Assembly: GCA_934359255.1 (NCBI GenBank) | Contig: CAKRLG010000006.1 | Span: 92,118 to 156,117, forward strand | Direction: 5' to 3' | Source of the DNA: an uncultured Ruminococcus sp. | GTDB lineage: Bacteria > Bacillota > Clostridia > Lachnospirales > Lachnospiraceae | DNA: 64,000 nucleotides | Shown: in pieces, positions 51,741 to 61,132 of the stretch | How positions within the stretch are numbered: position 1 is the stretch's first letter | Layout of the letters: each line of letters starts with the position of its first letter | The notes under the pieces: model-generated | Databases searched by the model: none | Told to the model about the DNA's origin: nothing | What the model saw: the letters and a program-made list of their open reading frames with translations, nothing else | Translations under genes and position numbers: made by a program

Positions 51741-52547
51741 ATGAATTATACAGGAAAAAATCACACATTTGCCATTTGTGCATATAAGGAAAGTCCGTTT
51801 CTGGAAGAGTGTATTCAGTCACTTCTGGGACAGACGATTCCTTCTACAATAATTATTGTCACTTCCACTGATAACGCTTACATTCGAAATATGGCTGAAA
51901 AATACCAGCTGGAGCTTTTCATCAATCACGGAGAATCCGGCATCACCCAGGACTGGATGTTTGCTTACCGAAGTGCCAAAACAGAACTGATGACTATCGC
52001 ACACCAGGACGACACTTATGATCGACTTTATACTGAAACTGTGTTACAGCAGCTTTCTGCTGCCAGACATCCGTTGATTGCCTTTACAGACTATGGAGAA
52101 CTGAGAAACGGAGCTATTGTAAATAAAAACACTCTTTTAAAGGTAAAACGTACAATGTTGCTTCCGCTGCACCTGAAGATATTTCATAACAGTATTTTTG
52201 TCCGCCGTCGGATTCTTTCCTTCGGCTGTCCAATCTGTTGTCCTTCTGTGACCTTCGTAAAAGATCATCTTCCGGATCAGATCTTCTTCCCTGGTTTTCG
52301 AAGTGACGAAGACTGGCAGGCATGGGAACTGCTTTCCCGGAAAAAAGGAGCCTTTGTCTATTGTAACAAGATCCTGATGTATCACCGAATTCATGATGGC
52401 TCGGAAACGTCCGCCATTCTTGGCGATTCTGCACGTGGAAATGAAGACTTCCAGATGTTTTGCAAGTTCTGGCCCAAGCCGATTGCCCGACTGCTGACAC
52501 GCGTCTATTCATCAAGTGAAAAATCAAACGAATTGGAGAACAAATGA
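51741..52547 (+). CDS. Glycosyltransferase family 2
   Basis: A 268-residue GT-A enzyme with FAICAYKESPFLEECIQSL, the TIAHQDDTYDRLY metal-site region in place of a plain DXD, and EDWQAWELLSRK near the C-terminus as likely catalytic acid region. AAAAGGA precedes the ATG. Its stop overlaps the next start (ATGA), so the two GT2 proteins are made in a coupled manner. Confidence 0.86.
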   Translation: MNYTGKNHTFAICAYKESPFLEECIQSLLGQTIPSTIIIVTSTDNAYIRNMAEKYQLELFINHGESGITQDWMFAYRSAKTELMTIAHQDDTYDRLYTETVLQQLSAARHPLIAFTDYGELRNGAIVNKNTLLKVKRTMLLPLHLKIFHNSIFVRRRILSFGCPICCPSVTFVKDHLPDQIFFPGFRSDEDWQAWELLSRKKGAFVYCNKILMYHRIHDGSETSAILGDSARGNEDFQMFCKFWPKPIARLLTRVYSSSEKSNELENK

Positions 52548-53230
52548 AAAGTTTAATTATTATTCCCGCTTATAATGAAGAAGCATGTATCGAACAGACC
52601 GTGCGGGATATTCTGGAACATGCACCGAACTTTGATTATATTGTAATTAACGACTGTTCAAAAGACCGAACAAAAGAAATCTGTGAGAAAAATCATTTCC
52701 ACTATATTGATCTTCCTGTCAATCTCGGAATCGGTGGTGCTGTACAGACGGGTTATAAATATGCCTGTAATCATGGATATGATTACGCCGTACAGGTGGA
52801 TGGCGACGGACAACATGACCCTCGCTTTCTCGAACAGATGCTTCAGGTTATGCAGGAAAAGGGTCTGGACATGCTGATCGGATCCCGTTTTATTACCAAG
52901 GAAGGCTTTCAGTCGTCCGGACTGCGGCGTACCGGTATCAAATATTTTACCTGGCTGATCCGTCTGCTGACCGGAAAAACCATCACTGATCCCACCTCAG
53001 GACTCCGCATGATCAACAAAGATATTATTCAATACTTTGCCAAAGAGTACCCCCGTGATTATCCGGAACCGGAAAGTATCGTTGCTGTCCTGAAACGTAA
53101 GAAAAAAGTACAGGAAATTCCTGTTATTATGCGTGCCCGCGCCGGTGGTGTTTCCTCTATTTCTCCATTAAATTCCATTTATTATATGGTAAAAGTTACC
53201 ATTGCGATTCTGATAGAACGGATTCGATGA
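52544..53230 (+). CDS. Polyprenyl-phosphate-type glycosyltransferase family 2 (DPM1-like, no membrane helices)
   Basis: A 228-residue GT2 with LIIIPAYNEEACIEQTVRDIL, YIVINDCSKDRT, LPVNLGIGGAVQTGYKYA and the DXD site VQVDGDGQHDPRF; also DPTSGLRMIN and the YPEPESIVAVLKRKK stretch of the DPM1-like group. Proteins of this type often occur with a DUF2304 membrane partner, as here, where that gene starts 24 bp later. They make polyprenyl-phosphate sugars used outside the cell. Confidence 0.88.
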   Translation: MKSLIIIPAYNEEACIEQTVRDILEHAPNFDYIVINDCSKDRTKEICEKNHFHYIDLPVNLGIGGAVQTGYKYACNHGYDYAVQVDGDGQHDPRFLEQMLQVMQEKGLDMLIGSRFITKEGFQSSGLRRTGIKYFTWLIRLLTGKTITDPTSGLRMINKDIIQYFAKEYPRDYPEPESIVAVLKRKKKVQEIPVIMRARAGGVSSISPLNSIYYMVKVTIAILIERIR

Positions 53231-53254
53231 TAAATCTCAGTGAGGTGTTTACAT

Positions 53255-53605
53255 ATGCATGAATATCGGATACAAATAATTCTGGCAGTTTTACTGGTTT
53301 TTATTCTTTATAAACTGCTGCGCTCTGTTTTGAAGAAAAAACTGGAAATCAAATACGTACTTTCCTGGATAATCGTTGATTTTTGTTTGCTGATCATCGA
53401 CTTATTCCCATCGATTCTTACCTTTTTATGCAAGTGTCTTGGGATTCAACTGGCTTCCAATATGATTTTTCTGGTTGCCATTATTCTGCTGTTTTTACTG
53501 GCACTTTCCCACACGATTCTGCTCTCTAAATTAGTAGAATCCAATAAAAACCTAACTCAGGAAATTGCTCTTTTAAAAAAAGAATTGAAGAATAAGATGA
53601 AATAA
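53255..53605 (+). CDS. DUF2304 membrane protein
   Basis: A 116-residue protein with three hydrophobic helices (about 6-22, 32-52, 63-86) and a C-terminal coiled-coil end (VESNKNLTQEIALLKKELK). The size, helix order and position next to a DPM1-like GT2 match DUF2304. It probably tethers or activates the upstream transferase at the membrane (inference from recurrent pairing). ATG 53255 is preceded by GAGGTG 7 nt upstream. Confidence 0.8.
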   Translation: MHEYRIQIILAVLLVFILYKLLRSVLKKKLEIKYVLSWIIVDFCLLIIDLFPSILTFLCKCLGIQLASNMIFLVAIILLFLLALSHTILLSKLVESNKNLTQEIALLKKELKNKMK

Positions 53606-53640
53606 AAAATAACACCATTTATGGTGTTATTTTTTATTTC
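53599..53640. terminator. Bidirectional terminator overlapping both convergent stop codons
   Basis: A perfect 20-bp inverted repeat with 2 nt between the arms (so a 6-nt loop in practice). AACACC/GGTGTT form the core and flanking A/T runs serve both directions. It covers the stops at 53605 and 53634. Confidence 0.93.
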
Positions 53641-54878
53641 ATCCATTCTCTCAGATACTTTTCACTGCATCGTTCCTGATGTGGATTAAATACATTATTG
53701 AATTCTGCATATTTCTTTTCATACTTATCTACCACATCCGGCAGATTTTTCAGAGTTTTCAACACTTCTTCCTGATCCATCAACACCGGACCCGGAAGTG
53801 TGTGGATATCGAAGTAAAAATCACGCATCTCGTGTTTATACTGTTCATAATCATACATGAAAAACAGAATCGGGCGTCTCAGATTGGCATAATCAAAGAA
53901 TACACTGGAATAATCCGTGATCAGCACATCGGCTGCCAGATACAGAGGATTGATGTCGTCCATCTGCGACACATCATAGACAAACCCAGAAAACGCCTTA
54001 AAATCAAAGGAATTACTGATAAAATAATGAGCACGGAACAATATCACATACTCGTCTCCCAGCACTTCCTGCCACCGTTTAAAATCCACCGGCAGCTGAA
54101 ACTGATATCCCTCCCCCGGAAGATGCTGATTCTCCCGCCAGGTCGGTGCATACAGAATTACTTTCTTCCCCTTCGGAATTCTCAGTTTCTGACGCATGTT
54201 TTTGCACGTTGCATCCGTGACCGCAACCAGTTCATCATTTCTCGGATATCCCAGTTCCAGAAGCACCTGCTCCTTCCCTTCCTCCTTCAGATGAAACGCA
54301 GACGCAATCTTTTCCGAATAAAAACCGGACGGCGACGGCATATGTGTCACCCGTTTTGTCTCCTCCATATAATTATCTCTTACTTCCTGCAGACTGCCAT
54401 TCTTTTCCGCATAGTGTTCCAGATCATATCCCAGTCGCTTTAACGGTGTCCCATGCCAGCACTGGATATATTCCTGTCCTTCTTTCGGCTGCAGTTCCCT
54501 CGGAAGCCGCGAATTCGTCACCCAGAACTTCGCAGATGCATATGCACGGTAATATTCCCCGCTTCGATAACGAACTACTTTCGTATGCGGTTCCTGCTCC
54601 ATCTCGAGATACTTCTCCGGTTCCCGGAACGCCCAGATCAGCTCCCAGTCCTGATACTGCGGATCCCGGCACATCGCCTGATATAGTGCTTTTGGACTGC
54701 ACGCATATTTTTTCCCCATATACGCCTCAAAAATCACTTTTTTCGGATTGATCTCTTCCTTTTCCACATATCCCTTCTGATACTGCAGTTTTTTCCACCA
54801 GTAATACACACGAAGACTCCATGTTTTCATCCATGGAGTCTTACTGCAGATCCTGGCCATCCATTTCCAGGCACTCAT
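53634..54878 (-). CDS. CDP-glycerol glycerophosphotransferase (TagF/TagB-like), copy 3
   Basis: A 414-residue enzyme of the glycerophosphotransferase family. It adds glycerol-3-phosphate from CDP-glycerol to a lipid-linked primer or chain. Motifs: QCWHGTPLKRLGYDL (catalytic His region), VILYAPTWR, ITDYSSVFFDYANLRRPILF. A basic, aromatic-rich N-terminal segment (about 1-40) probably binds the membrane. ATG 54878 is chosen because AGGAG lies 6 nt upstream. It is the last gene of the teichoic-acid-type operon and shares an architecture with copies 1 and 2 upstream. Confidence 0.9.
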   Translation of the reverse strand: MSAWKWMARICSKTPWMKTWSLRVYYWWKKLQYQKGYVEKEEINPKKVIFEAYMGKKYACSPKALYQAMCRDPQYQDWELIWAFREPEKYLEMEQEPHTKVVRYRSGEYYRAYASAKFWVTNSRLPRELQPKEGQEYIQCWHGTPLKRLGYDLEHYAEKNGSLQEVRDNYMEETKRVTHMPSPSGFYSEKIASAFHLKEEGKEQVLLELGYPRNDELVAVTDATCKNMRQKLRIPKGKKVILYAPTWRENQHLPGEGYQFQLPVDFKRWQEVLGDEYVILFRAHYFISNSFDFKAFSGFVYDVSQMDDINPLYLAADVLITDYSSVFFDYANLRRPILFFMYDYEQYKHEMRDFYFDIHTLPGPVLMDQEEVLKTLKNLPDVVDKYEKKYAEFNNVFNPHQERCSEKYLREWMK

Positions 54879-54942
54879 CTTTTTCTCCTGTCTTTCTACA
54901 TACAATCACATCATCCGGTTACTTATCTTCTGAACCGCCTCT

Positions 54943-55674
54943 TTATGCCATAAATTCATTATAAGCATCCAGCACAGTCTTTGTATCACCCTGCATCTTG
55001 ATTTCCCCTTCATGGAGCCATAACAGACTGGTACACAACTTCTCCAACGTCTCTGTACTGTGCGATACGATCACTACAGTACGATTCTCATCCATGATCA
55101 GTTCCTGCATCTTCTTATAACTCTTCTTCTTGAACTTGGCATCACCCACGCTCAGGACCTCGTCAATCAGCATAATATCTGTTTCAAGAACCGCCGTAAT
55201 AGAAAATGCCAGCTTCGAATACATACCACTGGAATACGTCTTTACCGGCATGTCGATGAATTTTCCCAGATTGGCGAACTCGATGATCTCATCCATCTTA
55301 TCCCGTACTTCCTGCTCCGAAAAGCCCAGCAGCATACCGGATAAAATAATGTTTTCCCGTCCACTTAATTTTTTCTGGAATCCAACACCGATGGAAAGGA
55401 GGGACACAGAATCCGATTCCAGTTCAATACTTCCGGAGTCTGCCGAAAAAATTCCGGCGATTGCGCGGAGCAACGTGGATTTACCGCTTCCATTCTTTCC
55501 GACGATTCCCATGATTTCTCCCTTTTTCACTTCAAAAGAGATACCTCTCAGGGCTTCATATACTTCCAGCTTACTCTTTCTCAGATGAAAAAGACTTTTT
55601 CTCATAGAAAGAGACTTTACACACTTGTAGGTAATCTTCAAATCTTTTACCTCAATTGCATTTCCTGGTTTCAT
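54943..55674 (-). CDS. tagH: Teichoic-acid-type ABC exporter ATPase (TagH-like)
   Basis: A 243-residue nucleotide-binding protein with Walker A GKNGSGKST, signature YSSGMYSKLAFS and Walker B IMLIDEVLSVGD, followed by IVSHSTE. It lacks the Wzt-type carbohydrate-binding tail, so it fits a TagH-type exporter that does not read a chain end. The 64-bp gap to the permease and the same orientation make them a pair. Start ATG with AAAGGA. Confidence 0.92.
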   Translation of the reverse strand: MKPGNAIEVKDLKITYKCVKSLSMRKSLFHLRKSKLEVYEALRGISFEVKKGEIMGIVGKNGSGKSTLLRAIAGIFSADSGSIELESDSVSLLSIGVGFQKKLSGRENIILSGMLLGFSEQEVRDKMDEIIEFANLGKFIDMPVKTYSSGMYSKLAFSITAVLETDIMLIDEVLSVGDAKFKKKSYKKMQELIMDENRTVVIVSHSTETLEKLCTSLLWLHEGEIKMQGDTKTVLDAYNEFMA

Positions 55675-55739
55675 AGCTTAAATCCTTTCGTAGATTTGTC
55701 ACACTGACCTCTGCTTTGTCAGCTGACCGGCAACACATT

Positions 55740-56522
55740 CTATATTACCTTCACATAATTATTTTCATTTTTATAAATGATTGCCACACCAATTGCCGAT
55801 AACACGGATCCGATCAAAAACCATAATAAGATCAGTCTTCTGTGCGGTGTCTCACAGTAAACCAGTGACGACCGGCAGGCATCGATCAGAAATCCCACAG
55901 GATTCACCTTTAAAAGCAGTGTGGCGATCGCCTCATTGACTCTGTCTGTGATCACGTAAAAGATACCAGACATATAAAAAAGAATTCGCAATCCCACGTT
56001 GGTAATATTCTTAAGGTCATCAAAGAAAACCCCAAAATGAGCCAGTATCGCGCTCACACCAAAGGTTATCAGAATCAGATCCACAAAGATCGGAATCACA
56101 TAGATCACATTATACGAAACCGGTACATGGGACCAGAGCATCATCACGATCACGATTCCAAAAGAAATCATCATCTTAAACAGATTCTGAAACAGCAGAA
56201 TAATGATCAGAAAATACTTGGGAATATATACTTTCGTTACTACCGCCCGGTTCGCCGCCACGATCCGTACGCTTCCGGATACCGTTTTATTAAACAGATT
56301 CCACATGGACAGACCTACAAAGACAAAAATATGAAAATATTCTTTTTTCTGTCCGAAGATCACCATGAAAATAAACCAGTATACCAGCATAAATAAAATA
56401 GGATCCAAAATCCACCATAGCCAGCTCAAATGTGAGCTGGCCACTTCTGACTTCAATCCCGATTTTGTTGCATATTTTGCATAAGGCATATAGCGCTTTA
56501 TGTCTTTCCAAAATCGTTTCAT
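55740..56522 (-). CDS. tagG: Teichoic-acid-type ABC exporter permease (TagG-like)
   Basis: A 260-residue ABC-2 permease with six helices. It begins with an interfacial segment (YMPYAKYATKSGLKSEVASS) and has GLSMWNLFNKTVSGSVRIVAANRAVVTKVYIPKYF, characteristic of the TagG/Wzm group, and NPVGFLIDACRSSLVY near the end. With the adjacent ATPase it should export the poly(glycerol-phosphate) polymer. Unlike the Wzm-type gene at 40602 it has no N-terminal extracytoplasmic extension. Start ATG with AAAGGA. Confidence 0.92.
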   Translation of the reverse strand: MKRFWKDIKRYMPYAKYATKSGLKSEVASSHLSWLWWILDPILFMLVYWFIFMVIFGQKKEYFHIFVFVGLSMWNLFNKTVSGSVRIVAANRAVVTKVYIPKYFLIIILLFQNLFKMMISFGIVIVMMLWSHVPVSYNVIYVIPIFVDLILITFGVSAILAHFGVFFDDLKNITNVGLRILFYMSGIFYVITDRVNEAIATLLLKVNPVGFLIDACRSSLVYCETPHRRLILLWFLIGSVLSAIGVAIIYKNENNYVKVI

Positions 56523-56529
56523 TTATTTC

Positions 56530-57843
56530 TTATCCTTTCTCGCCTCGGAATACCCAGTCTACAAAACGCCTGCTTGCCTGACCATCTTCCCGTTTGCTGA
56601 AGGTTTCGTTGAATTCCCGGTATTTATCATCGTAGACAAAATTGTCAATACTGTCACGGATCGCATCCGGCAGTTCTTCTTCCTTTGTAATGATTTTTCC
56701 CGGAAGTTTATCAATACCAAAATAGAATCCGCGGATACTGTCTTTATAATCCTCCAGATCATACATATAAAACAGCATCGGCTTTTTCAAAATTCCATAA
56801 TCAAAAAATACGCTGGAATAATCTGTAATCAGCAGATCAGCGATCAGATACAGATGGTTGATGTCATCATAATTGGATACATTATAGATAAATCCTTCGT
56901 AATCATCAAATGAGAATTTACTTGCCACCAGATAGTGTACTCGGAATAAGATCACATATTCATCGCCCAGTTCCTGTCGCAGTGCATCAAAATCCACATT
57001 CAGATCATAGGTGAATCCGGTTCCCGCCTCATGCTGATTGTCTCTCCAGGTCGGTGCATACAGAATTACTTTTTTATCCTCCGGAATTTCCAGTTTCTCT
57101 TTGATCATCCGGATATCTTCCGGTGTATGATTGATAAGAAAATCATTTCTCGGATAACCGATTTCCATGACTTTATCTTCCATCTTCGTTTCTTTCAGAT
57201 TCCATGCGGAAGTAAATTTCTCACTGGCAAATCCTGATGGAGACAGAATATAATTGAATTTTGCTGCATCCATCGCATATTTTTTTCGGATATCAGCAAT
57301 AGAGTCGATAGCATTTTCCGAAGTTTCCAGATCATATCCCAGACGTTTTAACGGTGTTCCATGCCAGCACTGCACATAGACCTGATCTTTCTGCGGCCAG
57401 ACATGATCCGGCACACGATAGTTCGTGATCCAGTATTTTGCTCCGATCAGTTTTCTTTCATACACTCTTGCTGTTTGTTTTACCACGATCGTATTCGGAT
57501 TTTCTTCCAGAAAACGATGTTTTTTTGCATTTTTAAACGCCCAGATAAATGTCCAGTCTTTAAACTCATCCTGTGTCAGCATATACTCATACACTGCTTT
57601 CGGACTGCAGCCATACGTTTTTCCGTTAAAAGAATTAAATACTACCGTTTTCTCGTCAGGAGTCACGCCAAGTCCCCGCCACCAATAATAAAATCTCCGT
57701 TTGGTATACAGGATTTTCTTCCAGCACTTTCGAAAACGTGGATGCGTTTTCGAATACTGAGCCAGGCGTTTCTTTATCGGACTTTTAAAGAATCTCCGAA
57801 TCAGCTTTCTCCTCTTTTTCCGAATTTTCTTTACAATCTTCAT
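56530..57843 (-). CDS. CDP-glycerol glycerophosphotransferase (TagF-like), copy 2
   Basis: A 437-residue enzyme with an extremely basic N-terminus (about 60 residues, likely membrane-binding), QCWHGTPLKRLGYDLET, ILYAPTWRDN, VSNYDDINHLYLIADLLITDYSSVFFDYGILKKPMLF. It polymerises or primes glycerol-phosphate units from CDP-glycerol. It is very similar to copy 3 and encoded directly after tagD, which makes its substrate. Start ATG preceded by AGTAGGAG. Confidence 0.92.
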   Translation of the reverse strand: MKIVKKIRKKRRKLIRRFFKSPIKKRLAQYSKTHPRFRKCWKKILYTKRRFYYWWRGLGVTPDEKTVVFNSFNGKTYGCSPKAVYEYMLTQDEFKDWTFIWAFKNAKKHRFLEENPNTIVVKQTARVYERKLIGAKYWITNYRVPDHVWPQKDQVYVQCWHGTPLKRLGYDLETSENAIDSIADIRKKYAMDAAKFNYILSPSGFASEKFTSAWNLKETKMEDKVMEIGYPRNDFLINHTPEDIRMIKEKLEIPEDKKVILYAPTWRDNQHEAGTGFTYDLNVDFDALRQELGDEYVILFRVHYLVASKFSFDDYEGFIYNVSNYDDINHLYLIADLLITDYSSVFFDYGILKKPMLFYMYDLEDYKDSIRGFYFGIDKLPGKIITKEEELPDAIRDSIDNFVYDDKYREFNETFSKREDGQASRRFVDWVFRGEKG

Positions 57844-57853
57844 CTTTTAACTC

Positions 57854-58246
57854 CTACTTCTTTCCCAGATCCTTTTTAATCTGTGTTGTGGAAATCTCCG
57901 GTGTACGTGGAAGATAAACCACATCACAGTATTCTTTCAAAAAGTCAAACTTTCCTTCCCAGTCATCTCCGATTACGAACGTATCCACCTTGAATTCTTT
58001 CACATCCGAAATCTTCTGCTCCCAGGACTCTTCCGGAATAACCAGATCCACATAACGGATCGCTTCCAGCAAACTTTTTCTCTCCTCATAAGAGAAATAG
58101 CATTTCTTCTGTTTTTCATTCCAGTTAAATTCATCGGTAGATAAAGCAACAATCAGATAATCTCCAAGTGCCTTGGCTCTCTGCAGTAATTTCACATGTC
58201 CATAATGAAGAAGATCATACGTTCCATACGTGATTACTTTTCTCAT
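57854..58246 (-). CDS. tagD: Glycerol-3-phosphate cytidylyltransferase
   Basis: A 130-residue enzyme that makes CDP-glycerol from CTP and glycerol-3-phosphate. Nucleotidyltransferase motifs are complete: TYGTYDLLHYGHVKLL (HXGH), VALSTDEFN, VIGDDWEGKFDFL and RTPEISTTQIK. Length is normal. AAAAGGAG lies just before the ATG. It supplies the donor for the three glycerophosphotransferases in this operon. Confidence 0.96.
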   Translation of the reverse strand: MRKVITYGTYDLLHYGHVKLLQRAKALGDYLIVALSTDEFNWNEKQKKCYFSYEERKSLLEAIRYVDLVIPEESWEQKISDVKEFKVDTFVIGDDWEGKFDFLKEYCDVVYLPRTPEISTTQIKKDLGKK

Positions 58247-58337
58247 TTTTTTCTCCTTTTTATACCTTGCACCCTCCTGCTTCCTGTATACTTGGTAAAT
58301 ATAACTGTTTTCAGAGGGATTTTTTTGTTTCTGTCTT

Positions 58338-59543
58338 TCATCGAATACACATCATTTTTACCATTCTGCAGATATCTTCGCTGCATGGTTTTTGTATTTT
58401 ATTAAATTTTCTTTCAATTTTCTTTCGATTTTCGACATAGTTCATTTCATTATACAACAAACCCTCTATAGAATTCAAGAACTCTGCATAACTTTTCGGT
58501 TTTGGTCCCGGAGTCACCTCATCGTAATCAAAATTAAAACCCCGTGTCTTCAGATATGATTCCCTGTCATATGGTAAAAATAAAATCGGACGTTCCAACA
58601 ACAAATAATCAATATAAATACTGGAATAATCTGTGATCAACAGATCAAACACAGCCAGTACTTCCATAATATCTTCTATCCTGTCCTCATTTAGAAAACG
58701 AATCCGGCTTCCCGGACGATCTAATGCCTTTAACCACTCATAACCTTCTTTCTCATACAGATGCATACGGATACACAGAATACACCGATTCTTTTCCAGA
58801 AAATTCTGCAGCTGTTCTACCGCTCTTCCACGTTTTTCTCCATGGAATTCCTCAAACGGAAACAGTCTGGTTTCCCCATCATCCCGGAATGTAGGCGCAT
58901 ATAGAAGCAAAGAATCAAATTCCGGAAGTTTTTCTTTTTGAAAAATCTTTTGCATTCGTTCCCGGACATTTATTTTTTCAAATAACTTATCGTTTCTTGG
59001 CTGTCCCCACACTTTGACTCTTTCCGGTTCTACCAGAAAACTTCTGCTCATCACCGGAATCAGTTCTTCTGAAGTAGTAACCACTGCTTCATAATTATCC
59101 GCAAACAGATATTTGTAGTACAGCTTTGTCATCCATCCCAGATTTTCCTGCTCCATCCCGATTTTTTTTAACGGTACCCCATGCCACAGATTGATAATAC
59201 AATATTTTTTTCGAAATCCCATTCCATACAACGGTGGTGCAGTGGACGTGAACCAGACTTTACATTCCAGCACTTTTCGTATTCCTTCCATAGTGCTGGT
59301 ATCAATAATAGACTCGTTCCCAAAGCACTCCTGCAGTTTTTTTCGTTCCACCGGATCTTCCATTACATAAAATGCCTGAATCTCCGGATGATATTTCTTT
59401 ACATATTCAAAAAGCGCACTGGAATTATAATTGAAGGCCCGGTTATGAACAGAAGAAAACACCCATTTTTTCTCATCGGGTTCCTCTGAAGTCGTAATTC
59501 TGGCATAACTGGTTTTCAGTAAATTCTCTATTTTATTCATCAT
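58338..59543 (-). CDS. CDP-glycerol glycerophosphotransferase (TagB-like), copy 1
   Basis: A 401-residue family member, more divergent than copies 2 and 3: NLWHGVPLKKIGME, LLYAPTFRDDGE, ITDYSSIYIDYLLLERPILFLPYDRES. As the first of the three in the operon, after the phosphoglycosyltransferase fusion, it may act as primase (TagB role). Start MMNKIEN with AAGGAA about 12 nt upstream, a weak fit. A 91-bp gap holding no gene separates it from tagD. Confidence 0.86.
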   Translation of the reverse strand: MMNKIENLLKTSYARITTSEEPDEKKWVFSSVHNRAFNYNSSALFEYVKKYHPEIQAFYVMEDPVERKKLQECFGNESIIDTSTMEGIRKVLECKVWFTSTAPPLYGMGFRKKYCIINLWHGVPLKKIGMEQENLGWMTKLYYKYLFADNYEAVVTTSEELIPVMSRSFLVEPERVKVWGQPRNDKLFEKINVRERMQKIFQKEKLPEFDSLLLYAPTFRDDGETRLFPFEEFHGEKRGRAVEQLQNFLEKNRCILCIRMHLYEKEGYEWLKALDRPGSRIRFLNEDRIEDIMEVLAVFDLLITDYSSIYIDYLLLERPILFLPYDRESYLKTRGFNFDYDEVTPGPKPKSYAEFLNSIEGLLYNEMNYVENRKKIERKFNKIQKPCSEDICRMVKMMCIR

Positions 59544-59556
59544 ACAGACATATTCC

Positions 59557-61050
59557 TTATTTTCTTTTCCACACCATTGCTATACAGGCACACGGTGCCA
59601 ATAAAAAAGCCTGCATTCCTTCTTTTGCAAATGCCGGATACTGTCGGTTTCTAAGATATGCATATCCAAGTACCATATGATGGCGCATACAAATTTTTCT
59701 TTTTTCTCCCCAGCTCATATCTGCCCAATATTTCTTTTTGTGTGCAAATAATCGATTTTCACCCTCAATTTTTCTTTCTCGGCTGGACATCCCCTCGGAT
59801 TCTGTATGCACCAGTGCTTTCACATCACATCTTGGAAGATAGCTGATTGTTCCATGATTCCGAATGACTTTCTCCATCAGATAGAATTCATCCCCCAGAT
59901 CAATCGGCGGAAATCCTCCTGCCTTCAGCAAAAACTCTCTTTTGAACATCAGTGTATCCGTTCCTGTCATATGATACAGAAAATGTTTTGCCAGCAAATG
60001 CTTCTCTTCCTGGATAACCCCCGGTTTCAGATAATTTCTTTTCCGCACTTCCTCTAATCTTCCATCCTCACGATACAGCGCCAGATCGGTAATAGATACA
60101 TCTGATTTCACACACTGCATATGACGCACCTGTTGCTTTATCTTCTCTCTTCCGTATTTGTCATCATCATCAAGAAACGTAATATACATTCCGGATGCTT
60201 TTTCTATACCACGGTTTCTCGAGGCTGCCGACCCCTTATTAGTTTTATTCACCACATACTTTAATGAAATCTGATATCTTCTCTGGAATTCTTCAACAAT
60301 TTTCTTTACTCTGGCATTCCATTCCGGATCCGCATTGTCATCCACAAGAATGATCTCCTGGTTCTTCCATGTCTGTCTTGCAAGACTCTCCAGTGCACAG
60401 CTTAATTCTTTTTCTCTGCGATATGTTGCCATAATAACTGATACCAGTGGTGTATCATTTTCTTTCTTCTCCGCACCTTCCTGAACCCCATCTCTTCTTA
60501 AAACAGCAAGTACCGTCAGGAACAGACATTTCAGATCCATCCAGGTACTCTGGTGTTCTACATAATATCCATCCAATTTTGCTTTTTCGGAAATACTGAT
60601 CGTATCTCTTCCATGTATCTGTGCCCAACCGGTGAGCCCAGGTAATATATCATTTGCTCCGTATTTCTCCCGTTCTTTCAGAAGATCGTACTGATTCCAG
60701 AGTGCCGGTCTCGGTCCTACAAGACTCATATCTCCTTTTAAGATATTCAGCAGCTGTGGCAGTTCATCCAGACTTGTAGCTCGTAAGAATTTTCCTGATT
60801 CCGTAATATACTGATCCGGATTTTCCAGAAGATGAGTCGGTACATCCTTGGGAGTATCCGAACGCATCGTCCGAAACTTCAAAATTTCAAAATATTTCTG
60901 ATGAATACCAACTCTTTTTTGTCGGAAAAAAATCGGTCCCGGAGAATCTATTTTTACCCATATCGCAATTCCAGCCAGAAGCGGCACACAAAATATCGTT
61001 GCCGGCACCGTAATCACATAATCCAACCATTTCCTGTTATCTCTCATCAC
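59557..61050 (-). CDS. Phosphoglycosyltransferase (PglC-type) fused to GT2
   Basis: A 497-residue protein. Residues 1-200 form a small polyprenyl-phosphate phosphoglycosyltransferase: one re-entrant helix (about 10-30), [43 protein letters not shown] and [13 protein letters not shown]. Residues 205-497 form a GT2 with [28 protein letters not shown] and FLDDDDKYG. The fusion can place the first and second sugars on undecaprenyl-phosphate in one polypeptide, replacing TagO and TagA. The start is GTG or the adjacent ATG (61047). Its weak ribosome binding site AAAGAG directly follows the T run of a terminator. Confidence 0.88.
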   Translation of the reverse strand: MMRDNRKWLDYVITVPATIFCVPLLAGIAIWVKIDSPGPIFFRQKRVGIHQKYFEILKFRTMRSDTPKDVPTHLLENPDQYITESGKFLRATSLDELPQLLNILKGDMSLVGPRPALWNQYDLLKEREKYGANDILPGLTGWAQIHGRDTISISEKAKLDGYYVEHQSTWMDLKCLFLTVLAVLRRDGVQEGAEKKENDTPLVSVIMATYRREKELSCALESLARQTWKNQEIILVDDNADPEWNARVKKIVEEFQRRYQISLKYVVNKTNKGSAASRNRGIEKASGMYITFLDDDDKYGREKIKQQVRHMQCVKSDVSITDLALYREDGRLEEVRKRNYLKPGVIQEEKHLLAKHFLYHMTGTDTLMFKREFLLKAGGFPPIDLGDEFYLMEKVIRNHGTISYLPRCDVKALVHTESEGMSSRERKIEGENRLFAHKKKYWADMSWGEKRKICMRHHMVLGYAYLRNRQYPAFAKEGMQAFLLAPCACIAMVWKRK

Positions 61051-61059
61051 TCTTTAAAA

Positions 61060-61097
61060 AACGGAAACTGTGGTTCTGTTTTCCATCAGTTTCCGTT
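61060..61097 (-). terminator. Terminator/attenuator before the phosphoglycosyltransferase fusion gene
   Basis: Perfect 11-bp stem AACGGAAACTG/CAGTTTCCGTT, 16-nt loop, T run of six on the minus strand. The T run ends about 3 nt before the ribosome binding site of the next gene. The upstream gene ends at 61133. Confidence 0.88.
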
Positions 61098-61132
61098 CTC
61101 ACCTCCATACCTTTTTGGCGCTTCCACGCTTA

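Noticed and set aside
58247..58337. Promoter or terminator between copy 1 glycerophosphotransferase and tagD
   Set aside because: No hairpin with a T run on the minus strand and no well-spaced hexamer pair was found.
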